A stretch of 7,589 nt of DNA from Thioalkalivibrio sp. (GTDB lineage Bacteria > Pseudomonadota > Gammaproteobacteria > Ectothiorhodospirales > Ectothiorhodospiraceae), in contig JAGTVE010000031.1 of NCBI GenBank assembly GCA_018224485.1, positions 1 through 7,589 of the forward strand, given 5' to 3'. The notes under the pieces are model-generated. The model saw only the letters and a program-made list of their open reading frames with translations. It did not search any database and was not told the DNA's origin. How positions within the stretch are numbered: the first letter of the stretch is position 1; each line of letters starts with the position of its first letter. Made by a program: the position numbers and the translations under genes. Shown piece after piece: positions 1 through 5,405 of this stretch.

Positions 1-206
1 GGATCCACGCTCAGGTCGCGATCGACGCCGAGGCCCTGAGCCTCGGCATCCCTGCGGGCGCGCTCCGCCGCCTCGGCCTCGGTCTCGGCGGCCGCTGCCT
101 CCGCGGCCTGCCGTTCGGCCTCGCTCAGGTCACGCTTGGGCTGGGCACAGGCTGCCAGCAGGCCAATCATCAGGACAATCAAACCCCAACGGAGCATTGC
201 ATTCAT
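1..206 (-). CDS. pal: Pal, peptidoglycan-associated outer-membrane lipoprotein (N-terminal part, cut by window edge)
   Basis: The first 68 codons of a lipoprotein lie here; the rest is beyond the left edge. The N-terminus has a hydrophobic stretch (residues 8-18) ending in the lipobox Leu17-Ala18-Ala19-Cys20, so signal peptidase II should cleave before Cys20. Residue +2 is Ala, not Asp, which fits outer-membrane sorting by the Lol system. Residues 27-57 are a charged, Ala/Glu/Arg-rich probable helix, followed by GLGVDRDL. The OmpA-like peptidoglycan-binding domain that defines Pal is not in the window, so the name rests on the lipobox plus the position directly after tolB, where Pal is found in nearly all Tol loci. 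Pal anchors the outer membrane to peptidoglycan and exchanges between TolB and the cell wall. The ATG at 206 is preferred over the in-frame ATG at 197 because GAGGA lies 8 nt before it. Another OmpA-family lipoprotein is the main alternative. Confidence 0.85.
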   Translation of the reverse strand, partial: MNAMLRWGLIVLMIGLLAACAQPKRDLSEAERQAAEAAAAETEAEAAERARRDAEAQGLGVDRDLSVD

Positions 207-214
207 TCGATGGT

Positions 215-219
215 TCCTC
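215..219 (-). promoter_or_regulatory. Ribosome binding site of pal
   Basis: GAGGA on the minus strand sits 8 nt before the ATG at 206. This decides for that start over the in-frame ATG at 197, which would be 17 nt away. The site lies well past the palindrome in the same gap, so that hairpin need not block it. Confidence 0.6.
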
Positions 220-260
220 ACAAGGTATTCAGGTTGTTAGCGTGAAAGTCCGGCATTTCT

Positions 261-308
261 CCCCTCTCCCGCAAGCGGGAGAGGGGCCGGGGGTGAGGGC
301 CGGGGGTG
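261..308 (-). repeat. REP-like palindromic element with flanking direct repeat, between tolB and pal
   Basis: CCCCTCTCCCGC (261-272) and GCGGGAGAGGGG (275-286) are perfect inverted repeats separated by AA. In minus-strand RNA this folds as an 11-bp stem closed by a CUUG tetraloop, a loop known to be unusually stable. Next to it, GGCCGGGGGTG occurs twice with a 13-nt period (285-295 and 298-308). Palindromes of this type (a CCCTCTCCCGC/GCGGGAGAGGG core next to a GGGGGTGAGGG tract) are familiar as dispersed intergenic repeats in GC-rich Proteobacteria; that is recalled knowledge, not a search. No T-run follows on either strand, so it is not a classical intrinsic terminator. It may still pause RNA polymerase or protect the upstream tolB mRNA from 3' exonucleases, setting the TolB:Pal ratio (inference). 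The rest of the 207-338 gap holds the pal ribosome site and nothing else I can support. Confidence 0.75.
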
Positions 309-338
309 GCGCAGGACCATGACCGTTAGACGGATGAA

Positions 339-1628
339 TCACAAAGGCGACCAGGCAGGCTCCCGGACCTCGCCGGTGCGCGCCGCCAGGCGCTGGTGCA
401 CCCTGCCGTCGCGGCTTACGGAGCCCAGTATTCCGCGGCCACGTTCAGTGGTCGAGTACAGGATCATGCTGCCGTTGGGCGCGAAGCTCGGCGACTTGTC
501 GAACCGGCCCCGCGTCAGCAGGGTCACCTGGCGGGTTTCCAGGTCGAGGCGGGCAATCCGCAACTCGCCGCCCTCCCCCTGCACGTAGACCAGCGACTGG
601 CCATCCGGGGACACCGTGGCCGCACCCGCGGAGGAGCCCTCGAAGGTCAGGCGCCGCGCGCTACCGCCGGACAGGCGCATCGCGTAGATCTGCGGCGAGC
701 CGGCCCGGTCAGAAGTGAAATACAGGCTCTCGCCGTCCGCGGACCATGCCGGTTCCGTATCGATCGCGTTGGAGCGCGTGAGCTGCGTCAGCGCACCGCT
801 GTCCAGATCCATGATGTAGATGTTCGGGGTCCCGTCGCGCGAAAGGCTCATTGCCAGTCGCTTGCCGTCCGGCGCCCAGGCCGGGGCGCTGTTGATGCCG
901 GGATAGCTCGCCAGCCGGTCGCGCGCCCCGGTCTCGACATTGTGCCGGAAGATCTCGGATCGGCGGTTCTCGAAGGAGACGTAGACCAGGTGCCGCCCAT
1001 CCGGGGACCATGCCGGCGACATCAGGGGCTCGGAGGACCGGTACAGGGTGCGCGGATCGGCACCGTCGGAGTCAGCCACCTCCAGCGTGAAGCGACGGTC
1101 GTCGCCGCGTCCGGTGACGCCCACATAGGCGATACGCGCGCTGAAGGCGCCCTTGTCCCCCGTGATCTGCTCGTAAACGATATCCGAGACGCGGTGGGCA
1201 CCGCGCCGCAGCATCTCCGGAGGCACCGGAATCCGGAAACCGCCCAAGCGCTGATTGGCGAGCACGTCGAAGACGTGGAACTCGATCAGTACGCGCTCCG
1301 CCTCGGGCCGGAGGCGCCCCATCACCAGGTACTCCGCGCCGACCGCGGCCCACTGTTCGGAAAGGAAGTCGTCCGGGCCCGCCGGCGCCCCGGCCAGACG
1401 CTCCCGCCCAAGCACCCGGAACAGTCCGCTGCGGGCAAGATTCGCGCCCACGATCTGCGCGACATCCTCGGAAGGGGCGCCGTCACCCTCCCAGGTGAAC
1501 GGCGTGACTGCCACGGGGATCGCTCCACTCACACCCTCGGTGACCGTCACGTCGAGGACCGCCCCGGCCTGACCAGCGGCCAGCAGCAGCAGTCCGAACA
1601 ACCAGATCTGGAGACTTCTGAGCTTCAT
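339..1628 (-). CDS. tolB: TolB, periplasmic beta-propeller protein of the Tol-Pal system
   Basis: TolB is a soluble periplasmic protein that binds Pal through its propeller and TolA through its N-terminal strand. The 429-residue product is close to the usual length. Residues 1-23 are a Sec signal peptide with a hydrophobic core (10-18) and an AGA cleavage site before Val24. The mature N-terminus (VLDVTVTEG...) resembles the TolA-binding strand of E. coli TolB. A mixed alpha/beta domain runs to about residue 160, then a propeller with recurring blade motifs: WSPDG 207-211, WAPDG 251-255, WSADG 295-299, VSPDG 339-343, FAPNG 382-386 and a terminal WSPL 426-429. In-frame upstream starts exist (GTG 1637, ATG 1634), but the ATG at 1628 has AGGTGAT at the right distance and gives a normal signal peptide beginning MKLR. 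It starts 9 nt after the tolA stop. The gene looks intact. Confidence 0.97.
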   Translation of the reverse strand: MKLRSLQIWLFGLLLLAAGQAGAVLDVTVTEGVSGAIPVAVTPFTWEGDGAPSEDVAQIVGANLARSGLFRVLGRERLAGAPAGPDDFLSEQWAAVGAEYLVMGRLRPEAERVLIEFHVFDVLANQRLGGFRIPVPPEMLRRGAHRVSDIVYEQITGDKGAFSARIAYVGVTGRGDDRRFTLEVADSDGADPRTLYRSSEPLMSPAWSPDGRHLVYVSFENRRSEIFRHNVETGARDRLASYPGINSAPAWAPDGKRLAMSLSRDGTPNIYIMDLDSGALTQLTRSNAIDTEPAWSADGESLYFTSDRAGSPQIYAMRLSGGSARRLTFEGSSAGAATVSPDGQSLVYVQGEGGELRIARLDLETRQVTLLTRGRFDKSPSFAPNGSMILYSTTERGRGILGSVSRDGRVHQRLAARTGEVREPAWSPL

Positions 1629-1632
1629 CTGC

Positions 1633-1639
1633 ATCACCT
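1633..1639 (-). promoter_or_regulatory. Ribosome binding site of tolB overlapping the tolA stop
   Basis: AGGTGAT on the minus strand matches seven bases of the full anti-Shine-Dalgarno complement, and its AGG ends 8 nt before the ATG at 1628. It overlaps the tolA TAG stop (1640-1638), so ribosomes ending tolA are placed at the tolB start. It also contains the alternative GTG/ATG codons at 1637 and 1634, which argues against those being the real starts. Confidence 0.6.
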
Positions 1640-2657
1640 AGCCCGTCTCGGGCGAAAAACGAATACGAATACCACCTCGGACCGCCGCCGCGTCGGGAGG
1701 CCTCGGCAGTGACTGCAACCGGTCCATCGTCTGGCGCACGGACTCGCAGAACCCGGCGCCCCCCGAACAGCTGCGCAGATCGAAGCTCAGGATACGCCCG
1801 GTGTCCGGGTTGATGCGCACCAGCACCACCGCCTCGTCCATCGCCCGCGTGCCCTCCGGCATGCGCCAGCGCCGCTCCACGGTCGCCTGCACCTCGGCGA
1901 TGTAGGCCTGGCGCTGCGCGTCCTCGCGCGCGCGTCGCTCCGCGGCCTCGCGCTCGGCCCGGGCCGCCGTAAGCCGGCGCTGTTCCTGTTCCATCTGTTC
2001 CCGACGCCGCTGTTCCTCGAGCTCGCGCGCCTGCGCCTCGCGCCGCTGCGCCTCCTCCTCGGCGCGCCGGCGCTCCGCTTCCTCGCGTTCCCGGCGCTCC
2101 CGCTCCTCGCGCGCGCGCCGCTCCTCCGCCTCGGCCTCGCGTGCCGCCTCGGCGGCGCGGCGTTCGGCCTCCGCCCGGGCCCGCTCCGCCTCGGCCTCGC
2201 GCCGTTCCTGCTCGATCCGGGCCTGCTCCGCCTCGGCCAGCTGCCGCGCCTCCTCCGCGATCCGAAGCGCCTCCTCGCGCGCCGCCTCGGCCTCGCGCAG
2301 CGCCTGCTGCCGCCCCCGCTCCTCTGCCTCGCGGCGCGCCTGTTCCTCCTGCTGGCGCCGGATCTCTGCCTGGCGCTGCCTTTCCGCCTCGCGGCGTGCC
2401 TCTTCCTCGCGCCGGAGCTCCTCCGCGATCCGCTCCTGCTCCGCCGTCCGGATATCGCGCTCCCTGCGTTCGAAGGCCTCGACGTCCACCGCCACCGCAT
2501 CGATCACCTCGACCGGTTCCACCTCGGCGCGCGCGGCGAGCGATGCCGAGTAGGGTGCGAGGAAGGACACGTTCAGCAGCAGCGCCGCGAACAGCGCCGC
2601 GTGCAGGAGCACCGCCAGTAGCAGGCGGCCGGTGTGCTCTCGGATCAGGCTGATCAC
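1638..2657 (-). CDS. tolA: TolA, inner-membrane-anchored coiled-coil linker of Tol-Pal
   Basis: TolA carries force from the TolQR motor across the periplasm to TolB/Pal. The 339-residue product has the three classic domains. Domain I is a single membrane anchor at residues 11-33 with His19, followed by IDAVAVD (52-58), which matches the conserved IDAVMVD stretch in E. coli TolA. Domain II, about residues 60-250, is an uninterrupted Arg/Glu/Ala/Gln-rich coiled coil. Domain III, about 251-339, starts YIAEVQATVERRW and has the C-terminal TolA/TonB-like fold pattern ending in a proline pair (320-321) and a final strand. Two odd points: the whole protein contains no lysine, and its only cysteines (297, 304) lie seven residues apart. 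The start is GTG at 2657, with GGTGA 7 nt upstream; it lies 18 nt after tolR. The codon-repetitive coil makes long antisense frames that are not genes. Confidence 0.95.
   Translation of the reverse strand: MISLIREHTGRLLLAVLLHAALFAALLLNVSFLAPYSASLAARAEVEPVEVIDAVAVDVEAFERRERDIRTAEQERIAEELRREEEARREAERQRQAEIRRQQEEQARREAEERGRQQALREAEAAREEALRIAEEARQLAEAEQARIEQERREAEAERARAEAERRAAEAAREAEAEERRAREERERREREEAERRRAEEEAQRREAQARELEEQRRREQMEQEQRRLTAARAEREAAERRAREDAQRQAYIAEVQATVERRWRMPEGTRAMDEAVVLVRINPDTGRILSFDLRSCSGGAGFCESVRQTMDRLQSLPRPPDAAAVRGGIRIRFSPETG
2124..2201. repeat. In-frame direct repeats inside the tolA coiled-coil region
   Basis: The 18-nt string CTCCGCCTCGGCCTCGCG occurs exactly at 2124-2141 and 2184-2201, 60 nt (20 codons) apart. 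Shorter copies of the same motif are at 2225-2237 and 2281-2297. They encode Glu/Ala/Arg heptad segments. Their spacing by whole codons means recombination between the two exact copies would shorten the coil without a frameshift. They probably arise from coil composition plus GC-biased codon use rather than from a mobile repeat. Confidence 0.7.
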
Positions 2658-2675
2658 TTCGTGCTCACCGTCCGG

Positions 2676-3128
2676 TCAATTCGCATCCCTGGGTGGTTCC
2701 GTCAACAGCCCGACCCGGCCGGCGCCCGCACGCTGCAGCGCGACCATCGCATCCATCACCCGCCCGTAGTCGACGCTGCGGTCGCCGCGGACGTAGGTCT
2801 GCACGGCCGGCGTGCCGGCGAGGATTTCCTGCACGATCGCAATCAGTTCCGGACCGGCCAGTGGTTCGTTCGCCATCGGGCCCTGGTTCACGCTCATCGC
2901 CCCGCCCGCGGTCACGGTGACCACGATCGGCTCGCGCGAGCGCTCCTCGGACTCCAGGGCCTCGGCCTGTGCCTCGGGAAGATCGACCTCGACACCCTGC
3001 TGCAGCATCGGCGCGGTGATCATGAAGATGATCAGCAGCACCAGCATCACGTCGATGAAGGGCACGACGTTGATCTGGGAGATGGGGCGACGCCGCCGGC
3101 GGCTGTTGCGTCGGGATATGTCAGACAT
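2676..3128 (-). CDS. tolR: TolR, inner-membrane ExbD/TolR-family motor subunit
   Basis: TolR works with TolQ as a proton-motive-force-driven motor that energises TolA. The product is 150 residues, slightly longer than E. coli TolR (142). It has a short cytoplasmic tail with five arginines in a row (10-14), one membrane helix (about 20-39) carrying the family signature NVVPFIDVMLVLLIIFM, and a periplasmic domain ending in a YVRGDRSVDYGRVMDAM segment typical of ExbD/TolR. Asp26 corresponds to the essential proton-carrying Asp23 of E. coli TolR. The ATG at 3128 is preceded by AGGGA, which overlaps the tolQ stop, and lies 9 nt after tolQ. The neighbourhood (tolQ before, tolA after) separates it from ExbD, which would sit with exbB and tonB. 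No sign of damage. Confidence 0.97.
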   Translation of the reverse strand: MSDISRRNSRRRRRPISQINVVPFIDVMLVLLIIFMITAPMLQQGVEVDLPEAQAEALESEERSREPIVVTVTAGGAMSVNQGPMANEPLAGPELIAIVQEILAGTPAVQTYVRGDRSVDYGRVMDAMVALQRAGAGRVGLLTEPPRDAN

Positions 3129-3137
3129 GGTGCGTCC

Positions 3138-3821
3138 CTACTCCCGGGCCTCTGCGACGCCGCGACCGGCCGTCTGGCGGGCGAGCAGGGCCACGAACTC
3201 GTCGCTGAAATTCTCGAAGCGCCCGAGCAGCCGGTCCGCGTCGGTTGCGAAACGGTTGTACGCGATCACCGCGGGGATCGCCGCGAACAGACCGAGGGCG
3301 GTGGCGATCAGGGCCTCCGCGATCCCCGGGGCCACCATCTGCAGCGTCGCCTGCTGGGCGCCCGACAGCCCAAGAAACGCGTGCATGATCCCCCACACGG
3401 TCCCGAACAGGCCGATGAACGGGCTGGTGGACCCGACCGTCGCCAGGAACGGAAGGTAGCGCTCGAGGTCCTCGCCCTCCCGGGCGATCGCCACACGCAT
3501 CGAGCGGTTCGTGGACTCCACCACCTGCGCCGGCTGCTGCCGGGTCCGCAGAAACTCCTTGAAACCGGAGGAGAACACGTGCTCCATGCCGGACACGTCC
3601 GTCTTGCGCCGGATGCCGTCATAGAGATGGGCCAGATCGATACCGGACCAGAAGCGTTCCTCGAACTCGTCGGAGGCCCGGTTCGCCACCTTGAGCGTGC
3701 GCGCCTTGACCAGGATCACCAGCCACGACAGCACGGAGGCGACGACCAGGAGCACCATGACCAGCTGCACGATCAGGCTGGCATCCAGGATCAGCCGCCA
3801 CAGGGAAAGGTCCACAGTCAC
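3138..3821 (-). CDS. tolQ: TolQ, inner-membrane MotA/TolQ/ExbB-family proton channel subunit
   Basis: TolQ forms the stator-like ring around TolR and couples proton flow to movement of TolA. The 227 residues match the usual length (230 in E. coli). Three membrane helices are visible: about 16-38, 124-150 and 164-188, with a large cytoplasmic loop between the first two. The MotA/TolQ/ExbB signatures GSTSPFIGLFGTVWGIMHAF (130-149) and ALIATALGLFAAIPAVIAYN (170-189) are intact. Thr141 and Thr174 correspond to the pore threonines 145 and 178 of E. coli TolQ. The start is GTG at 3821 with GGAG 7 nt upstream; this GTG overlaps the ybgC stop as GTGA, a 4-nt overlap that implies translational coupling. 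A second in-frame GTG at 3815 is a less likely start. Confidence 0.97.
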   Translation of the reverse strand: MTVDLSLWRLILDASLIVQLVMVLLVVASVLSWLVILVKARTLKVANRASDEFEERFWSGIDLAHLYDGIRRKTDVSGMEHVFSSGFKEFLRTRQQPAQVVESTNRSMRVAIAREGEDLERYLPFLATVGSTSPFIGLFGTVWGIMHAFLGLSGAQQATLQMVAPGIAEALIATALGLFAAIPAVIAYNRFATDADRLLGRFENFSDEFVALLARQTAGRGVAEARE

Positions 3822-4270
3822 TGTTTCTCTCCAAGGTCCGATTCGATCGCGCTTCGCACCGGCGCGGGGATCGCCACCGGCACGAAACGTTCAGCATCCA
3901 CGCAGGCCAGGCGGACGTTCGCCGAGGCCAGTTCCAGATCACCGCGCGACACCGACTGTGCCACGTCGATGGTCGCGCGCCCCAGGGCGCCGGGCGTGCA
4001 GGTCACGGACAGCGCATCATTGAACCGCCCGGGGCGCCTGAGGTCCAGCTGCACCGAACGCACCACGAACAGGATGCCCGCGTCGGCGCGCAGCCGATCC
4101 TGCTCGAAGCCGCGCTGACGCAGCCACTCCGTGCGCGCCCGCTCCATGAACTTCAGGTAGTTCGCGTAGTAGACCACGCCACCCGCGTCCGTATCCTCGA
4201 AGTAGACCCGCACCGGCCAGACGAAGGCCGCGGCATCGCCGGCCGTCACGCGGCCGGGAGCGGCCGGCAT
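3818..4270 (-). CDS. ybgC: YbgC, hotdog-fold acyl-CoA thioesterase of the tol-pal operon
   Basis: YbgC belongs to the 4-hydroxybenzoyl-CoA thioesterase family; studied members hydrolyse acyl-CoA thioesters in the cytoplasm and associate with phospholipid-synthesis enzymes. It is co-transcribed with tol genes in many Proteobacteria but is not required for Tol-Pal function in E. coli. The 150-residue product has the signature YFEDTDAGGVVYYANYLKFM (23-42), then ERARTEWLR. Asp28 matches the catalytic Asp18 of the H. influenzae enzyme. The N-terminus is about ten residues longer than that protein. The ATG at 4270 overlaps the ruvB stop in TGATG, and a strong GGGGAGG lies 9 nt upstream inside ruvB, so I keep this start. 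Substrate preference cannot be read from the sequence. Confidence 0.95.
   Translation of the reverse strand: MPAAPGRVTAGDAAAFVWPVRVYFEDTDAGGVVYYANYLKFMERARTEWLRQRGFEQDRLRADAGILFVVRSVQLDLRRPGRFNDALSVTCTPGALGRATIDVAQSVSRGDLELASANVRLACVDAERFVPVAIPAPVRSAIESDLGEKQ
3827..3832 (-). promoter_or_regulatory. Ribosome binding site of tolQ inside ybgC
   Basis: GGAGAG on the minus strand lies in the last codons of ybgC, with GGAG ending 7 nt before the GTG at 3821. It supports the GTG start that overlaps the ybgC stop, rather than the in-frame GTG two codons further on. Confidence 0.55.
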
Positions 4271-5319
4271 CAGCTCGAACCTCCCCGACCCTCCGCCTGG
4301 GTGAACAGGTCCGGGCGCACGACTCCCTGTTCCGCAAGACCCAGCAGCTGAAAGGTCTGCCGGGTGGCCTGGCGCCCGCGCGGCGTGCGCATCAGATATC
4401 CCTGCTGGATCAGGAACGGCTCCACCACATCCTCCAGTGTACCGCGATCCTCGTTCAGCGCCGTGGCCAGGCTCTCGACGCCGACCGGGCCGCCATCGAA
4501 CTTCTCCACCAGCACCTCCAGCAGGCGGCGGTCCTGTGCGTCCAGTCCGGCTGCGTCGATTGCCAGCAGATCGAGCGCCTCCGCCGCCACCGTTGCGGTG
4601 ATGAAGCCGTCGGCCCGCACCTGGGCGAAGTCACGCACCCGGCGCAGCAGGCGGTTGGCAAGGCGCGGCGTGCCCCGCGCACGCCGGGCGATCTCGGCCG
4701 CGCCTCCGGACTCGATACCGACATTCAGCAGGGCGGAGGCCCTGTGCACGATACCCGCGAGGTCATTCACGTTGTAGTGCTCCAGCCGCTGCACGATCCC
4801 GAAGCGGTCGCGCAGCGGCGCGGTCAGCAGGCCCGCGCGCGTGGTCGCCCCCACCAGCGTGAACGGCGGCAGATCCAGCTTGATCGAGCGCGCCGCCGGC
4901 CCTTCGCCGATCATGATGTCCAGCTGAAAATCCTCCAGCGCCGGATACAACACCTCCTCCACCACGGTCGGCAGGCGGTGGATCTCGTCGACGAACAGCA
5001 CGTCCCGGGGCTCCAGCGCCGTCAGTATCGCCGCCAGGTCACCCGCCCGCTCCAGCACCGGCCCGGAGGTCTGGCGCAGCCCCACGCCGAGCTCGTGGGC
5101 AACGATGTGCGCAAGGGTGGTCTTGCCGAGTCCCGGCGGTCCGGCGACCAGCGTGTGATCCAGCGCCTCGCCGCGGTCACGCGCGGCGCGGATGAAGAGC
5201 TCCATCTGCTCGACCGCACGCGGCTGCCCGGCGAACTCCGCGAGCCGCCGGGGACGCAGACTCACCTCGCTGCCGCGGTCCTCCGGGAGACGCTGCATTT
5301 CCACCAGACGAGACTCCAT
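4270..5319 (-). CDS. ruvB: RuvB, Holliday junction branch-migration AAA+ ATPase
   Basis: RuvB forms hexameric rings that pump DNA through the RuvA-bound Holliday junction, driving branch migration in recombinational repair. The product is 349 residues from the ATG at 5319. Visible motifs: Walker A GPPGLGKTT (60-68), Walker B with DEIH (111-114), sensor ATTRAG (158-163), the arginine finger in PLRDRFG (Arg172, equal to E. coli Arg174), sensor 2 in GTPRLANRLLRR, and a winged-helix DNA-binding end with FLIQQGYLMRTPRGR. Alignment with the E. coli N-terminus (MIEADRLI against MESRLV) favours ATG 5319; an in-frame GTG at 5325 would add two residues. No Shine-Dalgarno sequence is visible before either. 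An 86-nt gap separates it from ruvA, and its stop overlaps ybgC by one base. All key residues are present. Confidence 0.97.
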   Translation of the reverse strand: MESRLVEMQRLPEDRGSEVSLRPRRLAEFAGQPRAVEQMELFIRAARDRGEALDHTLVAGPPGLGKTTLAHIVAHELGVGLRQTSGPVLERAGDLAAILTALEPRDVLFVDEIHRLPTVVEEVLYPALEDFQLDIMIGEGPAARSIKLDLPPFTLVGATTRAGLLTAPLRDRFGIVQRLEHYNVNDLAGIVHRASALLNVGIESGGAAEIARRARGTPRLANRLLRRVRDFAQVRADGFITATVAAEALDLLAIDAAGLDAQDRRLLEVLVEKFDGGPVGVESLATALNEDRGTLEDVVEPFLIQQGYLMRTPRGRQATRQTFQLLGLAEQGVVRPDLFTQAEGRGGSS

Positions 5320-5325
5320 GAGCAC

Positions 5326-5354
5326 AGTATGACGAGAAGCGGCCGCCGTTTACA
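5326..5354 (-). promoter_or_regulatory. Possible weak promoter directly before ruvB
   Basis: On the minus strand, CATACT (5331-5326) resembles a -10 box, four of six bases matching TATAAT including the key A2 and T6. TGTAAA (5354-5349), exactly 17 nt upstream, matches TTGACA at only three of six positions. If used, transcription would begin within a base or two of the ruvB ATG at 5319 and give a nearly leaderless mRNA, which would fit the missing Shine-Dalgarno site. The -35 match is poor and such pairs arise by chance, so this is tentative. Confidence 0.25.
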
Positions 5355-5367
5355 CCCGGTCCCGTGC

Positions 5368-5397
5368 AAAAGGCCAACCGGTCCCCTGCCGCCGGCC
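5368..5397 (-). terminator. Terminator-like hairpin with short T-run after ruvA
   Basis: Nine nucleotides past the ruvA stop, minus-strand RNA can fold positions 5397-5372 into a stem: GGCC pairs with GGCC, then two G-U pairs, one C-G, a bulged G, two G-C pairs and a 7-nt loop. The stem is followed at once by UUUU (5371-5368). This is the layout of a rho-independent terminator or attenuator, but the G-U pairs, the bulge and the four-base U-run make it weak. It may lower rather than stop read-through from ruvA to ruvB. Confidence 0.35.
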
Positions 5398-5405
5398 AGG
5401 CGCTC

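Noticed and set aside
1..6. GGATCC (BamHI site) exactly at the left edge, suggesting a cloning junction
   Set aside because: Another GGATCC occurs at 7396-7401 inside aspS, and sequence after position 6 continues as an open pal frame. One edge site is not evidence of an artefact.
207..260. Possible sigma-70 promoter for pal in the tolB–pal gap
   Set aside because: No -35/-10 pair with acceptable spacing was found; TTTCAC and ATACCT are only about 13 nt apart.
396..1712. Long plus-strand open frame of 438 codons opposite tolB
   Set aside because: It lies antisense to tolB, shows no recognisable domain, and its length is expected from GC-rich codon bias in the true gene. The minus-strand product is clear TolB.
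2141..2653. Plus-strand proline/arginine-rich open frame of 170 codons opposite tolA
   Set aside because: Its Pro/Arg composition is the direct mirror of Glu/Ala/Arg codons in the TolA coil. No start signal or domain was seen.
2634..4118. Plus-strand open frame of 494 codons opposite tolR, tolQ and ybgC
   Set aside because: It spans three real, conserved genes on the other strand and encodes His/Asp/Arg-rich sequence with no fold-like pattern.
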